Shown here piece by piece: positions 8,878 to 17,210 of a DNA stretch of 64,000 bases. Location of the stretch: the NCBI RefSeq assembly GCF_002237755.1, contig NZ_MWSJ01000005.1:171339-235338 (forward strand). Reading direction: 5' to 3'. The notes below the pieces were generated by a model that was not told the DNA's origin, did no database searches, and was given only the letters and a program-made list of their open reading frames with translations. Position 1 is the stretch's first letter; each line of letters starts with the position of its first letter. Made by a program: the position numbers and the translations under genes. The DNA is from Lysinibacillus sp. KCTC 33748. Lineage in GTDB: Bacteria > Bacillota > Bacilli > Bacillales_A > Planococcaceae.

Positions 8878-9162
8878 ATGAAACAAAGGAGTGTAAAATT
8901 GTCGATTTCAAATCCTCAATACGCATTTTTAGAGGTTGATTTTCATAATCCTAATTTAACTAAAGTAGAACTGAAGGTTGAGAATATTTCTCAAGGGGTA
9001 CGGGAAAATAATGAACTCGTAGGAAATACAAAAATAGCATCGAAAATAATACCACCTAATGTATATATAAAATTAAACTGGATAATAGGATTGCTCTTAT
9101 TGATACCAATAGATATTTATTGTATTACGGCTTTAGTGGTATCTGAATTCTTATCAAAATAA
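8878..9162 (+). CDS. Small hypothetical membrane protein
   Basis: A 94-residue protein starting at ATG 8878 behind AAGGAATTAGG. The first 60 residues are polar and beta-like (KLSISNPQYAFLEVDFHNPN); residues about 65-90 form one hydrophobic helix (LNWIIGLLLLIPIDIYCITA), giving a tail-anchored layout. No family recognised. It stands alone between remnants, so expression is uncertain. Confidence 0.5.
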   Translation: MKQRSVKLSISNPQYAFLEVDFHNPNLTKVELKVENISQGVRENNELVGNTKIASKIIPPNVYIKLNWIIGLLLLIPIDIYCITALVVSEFLSK

Positions 9163-9255
9163 AAAGTTAAAACCACCATTGTCTTAGATTATTCTTAAGA
9201 TCGAATGCGAAAGCGAGACAGTGTGTCATGAAGGAAAAAAGTAAGTGGTAATCAG

Positions 9256-9280
9256 CCCGGAATTATTTCCGTTTTTTTTG
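9256..9280 (+). terminator. Short terminator after the small membrane protein
   Basis: A short CGGAA/TTCCG stem (9258-9271) followed directly by eight T residues. The stem is weak but the T-run is good. Confidence 0.5.
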
Positions 9281-9335
9281 TACTTTAAGAAATCGAAAGA
9301 GATGGATCTAGGTGATGTTTACACAATAAGAAAAG

Positions 9336-9371
9336 CCCCAATACACACCTATTTCTAAGGTGAATATTGGG
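9336..9371 (-). terminator. Terminator of the small Asn/Gln-rich gene (minus strand)
   Basis: On the minus strand CCCAATATTCACCT pairs imperfectly with AGGTGTGTATTGGGG around a short loop, and is followed by CTTTTCTT. It lies 17 bases beyond the stop at 9388. Confidence 0.7.
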
Positions 9372-9387
9372 ATTTTGTTTATCACTA

Positions 9388-9543
9388 TTAACGTTTATTT
9401 TCATTTTGAATACTACTGAAATCTACTTCTTCAGCGAACTCTTCTCTGTTTTCATTTTTACGTTCTCTGTTAGCATTTTGATTTTGATTCTGCTGTTTTT
9501 TGTTGTCTTGAGTTTTATTATTTTTATGTTTATTATTACCCAT
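9388..9543 (-). CDS. Small Asn/Gln/Lys-rich protein, possibly spore-associated
   Basis: A 51-residue protein on the minus strand, ATG at 9543 behind an excellent GGTGGAGGTGAG site. It is very hydrophilic (MGNNKHKNNKTQDNKKQQNQ, then REEFAEEVDFSSIQNENKR). The EEFAEEVD segment and the Asn/Gln-rich composition recall small acid-soluble spore proteins of the gamma type, but I cannot assign it firmly. It has its own terminator. The plus-strand hydrophobic frame over the same bases is an artefact of its lysine/asparagine codons. Confidence 0.7.
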   Translation of the reverse strand: MGNNKHKNNKTQDNKKQQNQNQNANRERKNENREEFAEEVDFSSIQNENKR

Positions 9544-9639
9544 GTCATCTCACCTCCACCATTAGTGTGAGAGAATGATGATTTTTTATCCGCATAACTT
9601 ACAATTAATTAGTGAAATATTTGTGATGAAACAAAAGGT

Positions 9640-9927
9640 ATGGATATAGTAACATTTTCACCTCCACTTTCTGAGAACGCAGCCGGTAATGTTAAATCAC
9701 TTGTTAGTGGTTACTTGTCTCATCTTAGAAAGTTTAATTCTTAGATTCTGATGGAACTGCAGATCCATCTGCTCAAGCAGAAAAAGACTACTAATCGTGT
9801 ATATACTCGTAAGAAGAAAATGGAAGTTGATGTTCCTTATCCATTCGAGCGGGTTGAGTTTTATCTTGTAAAGTGGGACGGCCTTAAGATCTACCAAAGA
9901 AATGATAAAAGAACTAATTTCCAGTAA
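9640..9927 (+). pseudogene. Decayed coding remnant, unknown
   Basis: Three short frames read protein-like stretches in sequence: DIVTFSPPLSENAAGNVKSL with VSGYLSHLRKFNS, then SDGTADPSAQAEKDY, then FYLVKWDGLKIYQRNDKRTN. None has a start with a ribosome site, and stops and frame changes separate them. I take this as one or more dead genes. No family recognised. Confidence 0.3.
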
Positions 9928-10016
9928 TGGATTCTTTTATTGTGCAAAGGATTGAAGATATTTTCGAAGAGATTGTATAATGAAGCATGTGTTAAAATTT
10001 TTTATGGAGGTGGACT

Positions 10017-10313
10017 ATGAAGACGGAAATGATTATGACCGTAGTTTTAATTTTAGGAATGGTAATCTTAATAGACAAAATATACGGAAAAATTAATATA
10101 GAAAATTATTCTCCTATTTGGGAGTATTTTTCTAAAGCAATTCTCTATGGGTTTATTGCTAGCGTTACACTATTCTATGGAAAGGAATCGCTAAGAGATG
10201 TTAATCCACTAGAATGGGCCATCATTGCAGTTTCAGCAATAGAAGGAACAGGGAACTATATTAATTATGTAAAAGAATCAAAAAGAAGAAAAGAAGAAAA
10301 AAGAAAGACTTGA
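10017..10313 (+). CDS. Small hypothetical membrane protein
   Basis: A 98-residue protein starting at ATG 10017 behind TATGGAGGTGG. A hydrophobic segment lies at residues 5-20 (IMTVVLILGMVILID), a second at about 43-55, and a weaker third at about 66-76, followed by a very basic tail (KESKRRKEEKRKT). The size and basic tail recall phage holins, but there is no lysin or phage gene beside it, and I make no functional claim. Confidence 0.55.
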   Translation: MKTEMIMTVVLILGMVILIDKIYGKINIENYSPIWEYFSKAILYGFIASVTLFYGKESLRDVNPLEWAIIAVSAIEGTGNYINYVKESKRRKEEKRKT

Positions 10314-11024
10314 GTTAATCAAACTTAGATACATAATGGAAAATAATTCTTCAACTTAATAGAGTTGCTTATCAAAAAGGGATTGCCTATTAGCGAAGGT
10401 GGTTGTGCTGCTGCTGCGACCTTTTATTACTGTTTTATATCATGATATTTTTAGTAGCGTAGAAGTAAATGTATATGCTCAATAAAACGGAATATAATTT
10501 TAGAGGTGCCTTACTTATAGCTGGTAATATAAGTAGGGCATTTTTGTGTATTAATAGACTACTTAATTAGAAGCTTGTTTTTCTGAGAAGTTTTTTACTA
10601 TGTGTTAGATGATTTTTTTCTATAGGACAAAAATTTTTTTAAAAAATTGCGTGGGGGGGTAAACCTCCCTCTTCGAACAATTGTTTACGGCGTTAGTCGC
10701 CCCCGGGGTCATGAATCCACTATGATTTGGGTAATGCTAAATATGGTAGCCCAAAATATTCCTAAAGGGGTGGATGCCGTGCAAACTCGGCAAAATAATC
10801 AAAATTATCGCTGGGGTAATTTATGAATTATATTGTGAATCGTGAGCGTTAAGAAGGGAACGGTTTATAGGTAATGAAAAATCAAGAGGTGAATAATTAA
10901 ATGCTTATACAATTGTTGATGTATTGTGGTATTTATTGTAAATAGTTATTATTTAAACTGTTTTGATTGTCATTTTTTTGTGGTTGTGCGCGATAAATCT
11001 TATAAAATATAGTAGATTTTAAAG
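10314..11024. other. Gene-poor stretch with a terminator-like hairpin and a short coding remnant
   Basis: No intact gene. At 10720-10824 a frame reads IWVMLNMVAQNIPKGVDAVQ then TRQNNQNYRWGNL and stops, looking like the tail of a lost protein. A strong hairpin lies at 10508-10545. The rest is AT-rich without visible structure. Confidence 0.5.
10508..10545 (+). terminator. Orphan rho-independent terminator
   Basis: A 12-bp stem, GCCTTACTTATA (10508-10519) with TATAAGTAGGGC (10528-10539, one G-U pair), followed by ATTTTTG. The nearest upstream gene ends 195 bases earlier, so it may end that transcript or an unannotated small RNA. Confidence 0.65.
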
Positions 11025-11053
11025 TTGACATATAAAAAACGCAATAATATAAT
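11025..11053 (+). promoter_or_regulatory. Consensus sigma-A promoter of the lysine-riboswitch unit
   Basis: TTGACA at 11025-11030 and TATAAT at 11048-11053 with a 17-bp spacer: a perfect vegetative promoter. Transcription would begin near 11060, about 35 bases ahead of the riboswitch. Confidence 0.9.
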
Positions 11054-11091
11054 TATTTAAAATAATCAAATAATTCACACTTTTCTGATAA

Positions 11092-11275
11092 TTAGGTAGA
11101 GGCGCGGCAGTTAACAGTACCTAATGGAGTCCGAGAAGATGAAGAAGTTAGATAGAAGGAAGTGTCGCCGAAGTATGTGATGAGTTCTCGCCATCATATA
11201 CTGGGGCTGTAGCGAATAGTTGCAGGACTGTCTTCGTAAACATACGTGTTTATGAAGTTGTGCTATCTCTGTTTA
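11092..11275 (+). ncRNA. Lysine riboswitch (L-box)
   Basis: The leader carries the L-box hallmarks in the right order: GGTAGAGGCGCG and a following AGTAC element, then GGAAGTGTCGCCGAAGTATG, the pairing arm ending CATATACTGGGGCTG, GCAGGACTGTC, and the closing GTGCTATCTC that pairs with the opening GGTAGAG. These match the known Bacillus lysC leader. Lysine binding normally favours the downstream terminator and turns the operon off. The downstream genes are an isochorismatase-fold hydrolase and an APC permease. Confidence 0.93.
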
Positions 11276-11294
11276 GACAAACAGTGGGAATTTT

Positions 11295-11345
11295 AAATGG
11301 TCGATTCATTTTAAGTTTCTAGAAATGAGTGGGTCATTTTTGTGT
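11295..11345 (+). terminator. Expression-platform terminator of the lysine riboswitch
   Basis: A 17-bp stem with one mismatch and several G-U pairs (11295-11311 with 11323-11339), loop of 11, ending in TTTTTGTG. It lies about 80 bases before the first gene and directly after the aptamer, the expected position for lysine-dependent attenuation. Confidence 0.88.
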
Positions 11346-11426
11346 TAGACAGATTCTTTTACACAAAGAGTCTATATTTTATTTGTCTATACATTTTGGA
11401 ATTAGAGGTATTTTGGAGGGGATTTT

Positions 11427-12143
11427 ATGGATAATACATCAACATTATATTATGAATTTTTACCGACTGACGGTCAAAAAATAAACGTGAACCCTTATAA
11501 AACAGCATTACTAATAGTAGACATGCAACATCAGTTTATTAGTCGAGACGGATTAGACGCGCAGGTTGCAAGAGAAAAGGGCATGTTTGATCAGTGGGAA
11601 TACTTTTTTGATCGTATCGATAATTTAACGATCCCGAACAATAAAAAGCTTTTAGATTTTTTCCGTACTAATAAATTAGAAGTAACATTTGGTCGCATTG
11701 CTTGCCATCATAAAGATGGACGAGATCGTTCTCCTGTACAACGCCGGACAGGGTGGAACAATATTTTATTGCCAATCGGTGACCCAGGAGCGGAGATGGT
11801 GGATGAATTAAAGCCTCTTGATGACGAAATTGTTGTAAATAAAACGACAGATAGCGTATTAAGTGGTACGAATTATGAATTTTTACTGCGTAATATGGGT
11901 ATTGAAACAGTAGTTTGTACAGGTGTTGTAACAGATCAATGTGTTGCTTCAACAGTTCGAAGTTTAGCTGACGCAGGATTTGAAGTTATTTTAGTGGAAG
12001 ATGCATGTGCAGCTGCAACGCAACAGCTTCATGATGCTGAAATTATGATTATGAATCAAATTTATTGCCAAGTGATGAGTACAGATGAAGTAATTGATTT
12101 AGTAACGGAAGAACTATCAAAACGCGAACCAATGAATCTGTGA
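11427..12143 (+). CDS. Isochorismatase-family cysteine hydrolase under lysine control
   Basis: A 238-residue alpha/beta hydrolase of the nicotinamidase/isochorismatase superfamily. The triad is visible: Asp32 (LLIVDMQHQF), Lys139 (IVVNKTTDSV) and Cys172 (GVVTDQCVAS). Members hydrolyse amides, N-carbamoyl groups or isochorismate; the substrate here is not readable. It starts at ATG 11427 behind TTTGGAGGGG and is 13 bases upstream of an APC permease. The pair lies behind a lysine riboswitch, so it should be made when lysine is scarce, suggesting release or import of lysine or a derivative. The exact reaction is inference. Confidence 0.9.
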   Translation: MDNTSTLYYEFLPTDGQKINVNPYKTALLIVDMQHQFISRDGLDAQVAREKGMFDQWEYFFDRIDNLTIPNNKKLLDFFRTNKLEVTFGRIACHHKDGRDRSPVQRRTGWNNILLPIGDPGAEMVDELKPLDDEIVVNKTTDSVLSGTNYEFLLRNMGIETVVCTGVVTDQCVASTVRSLADAGFEVILVEDACAAATQQLHDAEIMIMNQIYCQVMSTDEVIDLVTEELSKREPMNL

Positions 12144-12156
12144 GAGGAAATGGACT

Positions 12157-13500
12157 ATGAGTCAAACACCAAATGATCATACACCACAGTTAAAGCGTGT
12201 TTTAACATTAAAAGATTTAGTCATTTATGGTATTGCTTTTATGACACCGATTGCGCCAGCTTATATTTATGGCTTTGCAGCAGAGTCTACAAGTGGAATG
12301 TTGCCATTAGCCTACTTGATTGCGATGGTTGCAATGATGTTTTCTGCATATAGTTACGGTCGAATGGCTGCTGTTTTTCCAAATGGAGGGTCGACTTATA
12401 CATATACCCAACGTGCTATCAATCCGCATTTAGGTTTTTTTGCAGGTTGGGCAATGTTTATGGATTATGTCTTAGTGCCACTCATTGTATTCATGGTAGG
12501 TGCTTCATATGCGAATGCATTAATACCATCTGTTCCGTATTGGGTATGGGTGTTATTAATTGCAGGTATTATAACTACTGTCAATATTCTAGGTATTGGC
12601 TTCGCAGCAAAAACAAATCAAATCCTCGTTATGTTTATGGGAATTGTAGTCGTTATTTTTGTGATTTTTTGTGTAAAGACAATTGTCGGTGCGGAAAGTG
12701 ATACGTCGCTCTTTACTGTTGCACCGTTTTTCAACGATGAAAAATTCGTTATGTCTGCAATTATTTCTGGTGCAACAATGGCCTGCTTCTCGTTTTTAGG
12801 GTTCGATTCGATTACAACACTTTCAGAAGAGGCAGTCAATCCAAAAGAGGATATTTGGAAGGCAGCTATTTTAGCTTGTTTAATCGGAGGACTTATTTTT
12901 ATTGTGCAAGCATATGTAGCTCAGCTTGTATGGCCTGATGTTACAAACTTTAGTTCAGCTGATACGGCTTTATTTGATGTAGCGGAAAAAGCAGGTGGTG
13001 CAGTTCTTGCAACTCTTTATACGGTTGCGATTATTGTATCAACAGTGACAGCTGGTTTAACAGGACAAGCAAGTGCATCTCGTTTAATGTTTAGTATGGG
13101 GCGTGATGAGGTACTTTCGAAAAAGTTTTTCACACATTTACATCCAAAATATCAAACACCGGTATACAATATTTTATTGATGTGTGTGATTAGTGTTTTA
13201 GGAGCGCTGTTTTTATCAGCAAATTTTATAGCAGAATTAATGAACTTTGGAGGTCTGACAGGATTTATGTTTGTCAATTTGTCAGTGATCGTGTATTACT
13301 TCTTCCGTAAAAAAGAAATGAAAATAATTCGATACTTATTAATTCCAGGGCTAGGATTTGGTATTTGTTTCTACTTATTTATTAATTTATCACCGATGAC
13401 ATTGAAGGTAGGCTTTATCTGGCTTGCAATCGGTTTTATCTATGCTTTCATTACGACGAAAGGCTTCAAAAAGAAACCACCAACATTTACGGATTTATAA
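12157..13500 (+). CDS. APC-superfamily amino acid permease, likely lysine or lysine-derivative importer
   Basis: A 447-residue integral membrane protein with about 12 hydrophobic helices. The APC signature is in helix 1 (YGIAFMTPIAPAYIYGFA), with conserved SYGRMAAVFPNGGSTYTY and the loop GFDSITTLSEEAVNPKEDIW. Start ATG behind GAGAGGAAATGGACT. It is the second gene of the lysine-riboswitch unit. Riboswitch control makes a lysine, or lysine-related amine, the likely substrate; the family also contains polyamine and other amino acid carriers, so this is inference from regulation. Confidence 0.9.
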   Translation: MSQTPNDHTPQLKRVLTLKDLVIYGIAFMTPIAPAYIYGFAAESTSGMLPLAYLIAMVAMMFSAYSYGRMAAVFPNGGSTYTYTQRAINPHLGFFAGWAMFMDYVLVPLIVFMVGASYANALIPSVPYWVWVLLIAGIITTVNILGIGFAAKTNQILVMFMGIVVVIFVIFCVKTIVGAESDTSLFTVAPFFNDEKFVMSAIISGATMACFSFLGFDSITTLSEEAVNPKEDIWKAAILACLIGGLIFIVQAYVAQLVWPDVTNFSSADTALFDVAEKAGGAVLATLYTVAIIVSTVTAGLTGQASASRLMFSMGRDEVLSKKFFTHLHPKYQTPVYNILLMCVISVLGALFLSANFIAELMNFGGLTGFMFVNLSVIVYYFFRKKEMKIIRYLLIPGLGFGICFYLFINLSPMTLKVGFIWLAIGFIYAFITTKGFKKKPPTFTDL

Positions 13501-14110
13501 AATACCGAAAGAGCTTAGAGTAAATTTCTAAGATAAGTCAGTTATTTAGTATTGGTAATTTTTATCGATGTTAGGTACCTGATTTATTTTTATACAGGAA
13601 TATCTTATACGAAAGTAAAATACTCGCAGTATAAAATATCTTTACTTACGGGTATAGGTGTAGTACTTGAATTTTTAGCTTGTCGTTTCCATATGTAGCT
13701 AAATAGTACCGAGGTAGCTCAATTCATGGCAATTTAAAACTTTAACATATAAATGTAGGTGTGTTATGCATAAAAGTAATAAAATCAAAACTGGACTTGA
13801 GGAATTCCTTATAAATATTCAGAATAATATAGCTAGTACTGTATATCAAAGGATTTGAGGCGGATGAGATAGCTAAAAGGTTATCTAAAGATATAATAAA
13901 AACATTTGGGTTCGACAAGGGCGTTAGCTGAAGTAAAAAACTGTTTGAAGATAAATAAAAAGGCTAGGCTCTAATATGGTAGCACCTAGCCAATTACTTA
14001 AACCCACCAGCATCCATGTGTTGCCATATACACTCCACACATGTAGAGTGTGTACCGCAACTCATATTAAAGGAAGGCAACTAACCATAGTTAGTTGACT
14101 TGCTATAAAG
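13501..14110. other. Intergenic region with a frameshifted small gene and hairpins
   Basis: At 13766-13932 a frame starts MHKSNKIKTGLEEFLINIQN and continues in another frame as FEADEIAKRLSKDIIKTFGF, so a small helical gene appears broken by a frameshift. Hairpins lie at about 13962-13993 (GGCTAGG/CCTAGCC, T-run on the minus strand) and 14078-14097 (CAACTAAC/GTTAGTTG). Around 13600-13700 a membrane-like remnant (KISLLTGIGVVLEFLACRF) is visible. Confidence 0.4.
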
Positions 14111-14119
14111 TGTTTCGAT

Positions 14120-14290
14120 TTACCACAAACCGCCCTTAACAATCCCCCACATCCTTCCTCGATGAGCTGTGTTTAGAGGAGCAACTCCACAATTCATAAG
14201 CCAGTTTGCTGCATTATCTCTCTGAGCTTTTGTTAGGTACTCCACAGCATTCAGATAGACGATCAACAAGGCCGTATGTTGTAAGGGGAG
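14120..14290 (-). pseudogene. Possible C-terminal gene remnant
   Basis: The minus-strand frame reads YLNAVEYLTKAQRDNAANWL then MNCGVAPLNTAHRGRMWGIV and stops. The composition is protein-like, but the only ATG (14308) sits inside the terminator of the next gene, with no ribosome site. It may be the tail of a lost gene. Not recognised. Confidence 0.3.
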
Positions 14291-14296
14291 AACAAA

Positions 14297-14330
14297 AAAA
14301 TCACCCATGTCATGAAGAGTGATTTTTGAA
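14297..14330 (-). terminator. Terminator of the minus-strand GNAT gene
   Basis: On the minus strand AAAAATCACTC and GGGTGATTTTTTTG form a stem around a CATGACAT-containing loop, ending in a T-run, just past the stop at 14337. Confidence 0.75.
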
Positions 14331-14336
14331 AATCTA

Positions 14337-14813
14337 TTAAAGGTATAGGTTCATAACAAACTGCTCGCCAATACGTCCCATTCTTCTTTCACCGTTATCG
14401 ACAAAGCCAGCTTTTAAATACAAATTTTGAGCCGGAGTATTTTTATGATTAACGACTAAAACGACTTCATTACAATCTTTAAATTTTCTTTTAATAAATT
14501 CAGGCAGTGCAAGCATCCCTTTTTTTGCATACCCATTTCCTTGCTGTTTATGGTCAATAGATAATGCAGTAAGCAGCATAGCTTTTGGATTAGTAGAGTA
14601 CTCTTTCACTCTATCAGTTGCGTGCAGGACAAAAAATCCTACAGGAACATGGTCACTCAAAATAACAATCGGATATTGACCAACCATTTCTATAGAAATC
14701 TCTTTTGGAAGGGCAGTAAATTGACTTTGTTCTTCCGGAAGGTCAAAGTCATTCAAACTATCCACATACTCTTCGGAGAAATGTACTAATTCGAGGGTGT
14801 TCGTTTTTTGCAT
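14337..14813 (-). CDS. GNAT-family N-acetyltransferase
   Basis: A 158-residue protein starting at ATG 14813 behind AAAGGAGGCAATTTT; an upstream in-frame ATG lacks a ribosome site. Typical GNAT features: LTALSIDHKQQGNGYAKKGM (acetyl-CoA loop, Q-x-x-G-x-A), the strand EVVLVVNHKNTPAQNLYLKA and the closing GFVDNGERRMG. The acceptor cannot be told from sequence. It is transcribed away from a second GNAT gene at 14963. Confidence 0.88.
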   Translation of the reverse strand: MQKTNTLELVHFSEEYVDSLNDFDLPEEQSQFTALPKEISIEMVGQYPIVILSDHVPVGFFVLHATDRVKEYSTNPKAMLLTALSIDHKQQGNGYAKKGMLALPEFIKRKFKDCNEVVLVVNHKNTPAQNLYLKAGFVDNGERRMGRIGEQFVMNLYL

Positions 14814-14962
14814 AAAATTGCCTCCTTTTTTTATTATTCTAATACTAGAACAAATGTTCGTCAAGAGACTTGGTTTATAAACGCTTTAATTTGATGGTGA
14901 AATATAGGAAGCAATACACATATATATTTAAGGGAATGACAAACAAATTGGGGGAATGAACA

Positions 14963-15391
14963 ATGGTTTTACTTACATATAAAGTAGAGGAAAACGAGCT
15001 AATAATGTTAAAAGAAGTTTATCAATCGGTAGGGTGGATGAAACATGACGAAAACATAATAAGGAAAGTTTTTAATGCAAGTACACATCAAGTTTTCGCA
15101 GTAAAAGATCATCAAATTATAGGGTTTGCGAGAGCTCTTTCAGACGGTGTCTTTAATGCTGCTATTTATGATGTTGTAGTACATAAAGATTATCAGGGAA
15201 GAGGGATTGCCAGAACTCTTTTAGAGGACATTATTCAGCAATTAGAGGATGTTTCTTGTATTCAGTTAATTGCAACAACAGGAAATGAACCTTTTTACGA
15301 AAAGGTTGGCTTTAAAAAGTTGAAAACTGGTATGGCCATTTACAAAAATCCGCAACTAGCCGAGGAGTACTTGGAAAGTAATAATCCTTGA
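14963..15391 (+). CDS. GNAT-family N-acetyltransferase
   Basis: A 142-residue acetyltransferase behind TTGGGGGAATGAACA. The acetyl-CoA loop is [18 protein letters not shown], preceded by the beta strand YDVVVHKD; the C-terminal [17 protein letters not shown] is the usual alpha4/beta6 segment. The N-terminal half ([18 protein letters not shown]) matches the small-molecule branch of the family. Substrate unknown. Confidence 0.88.
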   Translation: MVLLTYKVEENELIMLKEVYQSVGWMKHDENIIRKVFNASTHQVFAVKDHQIIGFARALSDGVFNAAIYDVVVHKDYQGRGIARTLLEDIIQQLEDVSCIQLIATTGNEPFYEKVGFKKLKTGMAIYKNPQLAEEYLESNNP

Positions 15392-15432
15392 TGAGGAAAA
15401 TGTTTTTAGTAAGTCTATATTCATTACAAAAA

Positions 15433-15466
15433 AAGCTGTAGCGTACGGCATCGCTACAGCTTAATA
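15433..15466 (+). terminator. Terminator with AGCTGTAGC stem
   Basis: An 11-bp perfect stem AAGCTGTAGCG/CGCTACAGCTT (15433-15443 with 15452-15462). The same stem sequence recurs at 52025-52052, after another gene. Confidence 0.8.
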
Positions 15467-15662
15467 TTGTCTTGCTTAGGTTAGTCAGTAAATGAATTAT
15501 ATCATACAATACGAAAAACTTAAAATAACAACAGCTATTTATTACATATGAATTATTTAATGAAATTGTCCTTGAATCTCTAGTAGCGTCACCTTTTATG
15601 ATGAATTTAGTTACTCAATTCAAAAGGTAACAATCAAATAAGCTATTGGAGGAATCTGCACA

Positions 15663-16001
15663 ATGAAAAAAGAGCGTTTATTAAATAGAGGATTGGCAAG
15701 TTTAATGCATCTGCTCTCACTAATATTAACCTTTATTTTACCAATATTGGTATACTTAGTATCGAGGAATAATAATAAATATTTTGCTGACCATGCAAAA
15801 GAAGGGATGAACCTTCACTTTACTTTCTTCCCGGTTTTTTTATTATTAACATTTATTTCTAAAAAATGGAGCGCAGTTTCAATGATTTCTTTTGCACTTA
15901 TTATTCTTGAAACAATACTAATTTTAGTTGCTGCAATTTATACTTTATATGGAAAAAAGTTTTCTTATCCCGTTATACGTTACTTTAAAGTCAATCATTA
16001 A
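15663..16001 (+). CDS. DUF4870 (Tic20-like) membrane protein
   Basis: A 112-residue membrane protein behind TTGGAGGAATCTGCACA. The N-terminal LMHLLSLILTFILPILVYLV and FADHAKEGMNLHFTF match DUF4870: helix, short loop, then the H-A-K-E-x-x-N motif at the start of the next helix, with three or four helices overall. Function is unknown. The stop is 14 bases before a MerR regulator, so the two genes form a likely operon. Confidence 0.85.
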   Translation: MKKERLLNRGLASLMHLLSLILTFILPILVYLVSRNNNKYFADHAKEGMNLHFTFFPVFLLLTFISKKWSAVSMISFALIILETILILVAAIYTLYGKKFSYPVIRYFKVNH

Positions 16002-16015
16002 GGAGAGAATAATTT

Positions 16016-16780
16016 GTGGGGAAAGGTATATTTACGATAGGTGAGCTTGTGAAAAAGTCAGGTGTTAGTATTAGAACACTACGCTATTATGACAGTATAG
16101 ACCTACTGAAACCAAGTGATTATACAGAGGGTGGACATAGACTATATTCTACAGAGGACCTATCTACTTTACAAAACATTAAGTCATTACAGTTTCTAGG
16201 CTTATCGCTAAAGGAAATTAAAGATATGCTGCAAAAAAACAAGATTAAAGGTGAAATTATCTTAAAATCTTTAAACAATCAAAAACAGTTATTTGAAGCT
16301 AAAAAACTTGAAATCATAGATATATTATCCGATTTAAACCATCTTATTGAAACAGTGAAAGGTGAAGAAATTATCAATATCGAGATATTTTGTGCTATGC
16401 TACAAAAATTAATGTTTGCTGAAAACACCGAAACATGGTTTAAAGAACACTTTTCAAAAGATATAACTGATGAATTATTTAGTATAAATAAATCTGAGGA
16501 AATCGATTTAGATAGAAAATGGACTAAAGTTTTATCAGAAATTAAACATTTAACGTTTACAGACGCTATACCTTCTTCAAAAGAAGCTCAAAAAACTGTT
16601 AGAACACTTATACAGCTTATGAATGAAACCTTGAAAGGGAATTTAGATTTAGTTGAAGAAAAGCTACCATTTACAGAAACATTCAAATTTCCAAATCCTT
16701 TTACAGAACAGGAGCAACTATTTTTAAAAGAAGCAATAAGTATATATAAAAATAATTGTCAGGAAACGGTGAAGAATTAA
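16016..16780 (+). CDS. MerR-family transcriptional regulator
   Basis: A 254-residue regulator with a GTG start at 16016 behind AAGGAGAGAATAATTT. Winged helix: FTIGELVKKSGVSIRTLRYY (about 6-25) then LKPSDYTEGGHRLYS. A long dimerisation helix follows (residues about 75-120). The C-terminal 130 residues are helical and acidic with no cysteine cluster, so a metal sensor is unlikely and a TipA-like or other small-molecule domain is more plausible. It probably regulates itself and the DUF4870 gene. Confidence 0.9.
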   Translation: MGKGIFTIGELVKKSGVSIRTLRYYDSIDLLKPSDYTEGGHRLYSTEDLSTLQNIKSLQFLGLSLKEIKDMLQKNKIKGEIILKSLNNQKQLFEAKKLEIIDILSDLNHLIETVKGEEIINIEIFCAMLQKLMFAENTETWFKEHFSKDITDELFSINKSEEIDLDRKWTKVLSEIKHLTFTDAIPSSKEAQKTVRTLIQLMNETLKGNLDLVEEKLPFTETFKFPNPFTEQEQLFLKEAISIYKNNCQETVKN

Positions 16781-17174
16781 AGGATAATCAAGCATGAAAA
16801 CGCAGATTGAAAAAATGGATAGCATGGGAATTGCACCCTACTTGTGACTAACAAATGGGGTGCAGACCATAATTAGTTATCTGCTTTACTCTTTCTTCAG
16901 TTATCTAATAAACAATTAGCTCCCAAACTTTCATCACACTCTTCTACAATCACATTTAACATCATATCCTCTCGTACATACATATACCCAAGTACTCAGT
17001 GACACACATAAAAATACGATTCAAAACATATAAATAAAGGTGGTTTAAAAAACTCTAAAAGCATTTGTGAAAAATTAAGAAAATATTCAGTTTTTACTAA
17101 GAAAAAATATAGTATCATATTATATACTTATAAAAAAAGGAAATTAATGAAACCGATTGAATATTTAAAACGTA
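16781..17174. other. Non-coding region
   Basis: I see no gene. A GCACCC/GGGGTGC inverted pair with an 18-base loop lies at about 16831-16862. The last 100 bases are extremely AT-rich and may hold the promoter of the next gene. Confidence 0.5.
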
Positions 17175-17210
17175 TTGGAAGTAGGAAAGAATATTGAAGT
17201 AGGTGAGGAA

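Noticed and set aside
9367..9570. Plus-strand hydrophobic 67-residue frame
   Set aside because: It is the complement of a lysine/asparagine-rich minus-strand gene that has a strong ribosome site and terminator.
14120..14308. Minus-strand frame starting at ATG 14308 as a whole gene
   Set aside because: The only ATG lies in the terminator hairpin of the upstream gene; only the tail looks protein-like, so it is listed as a remnant.
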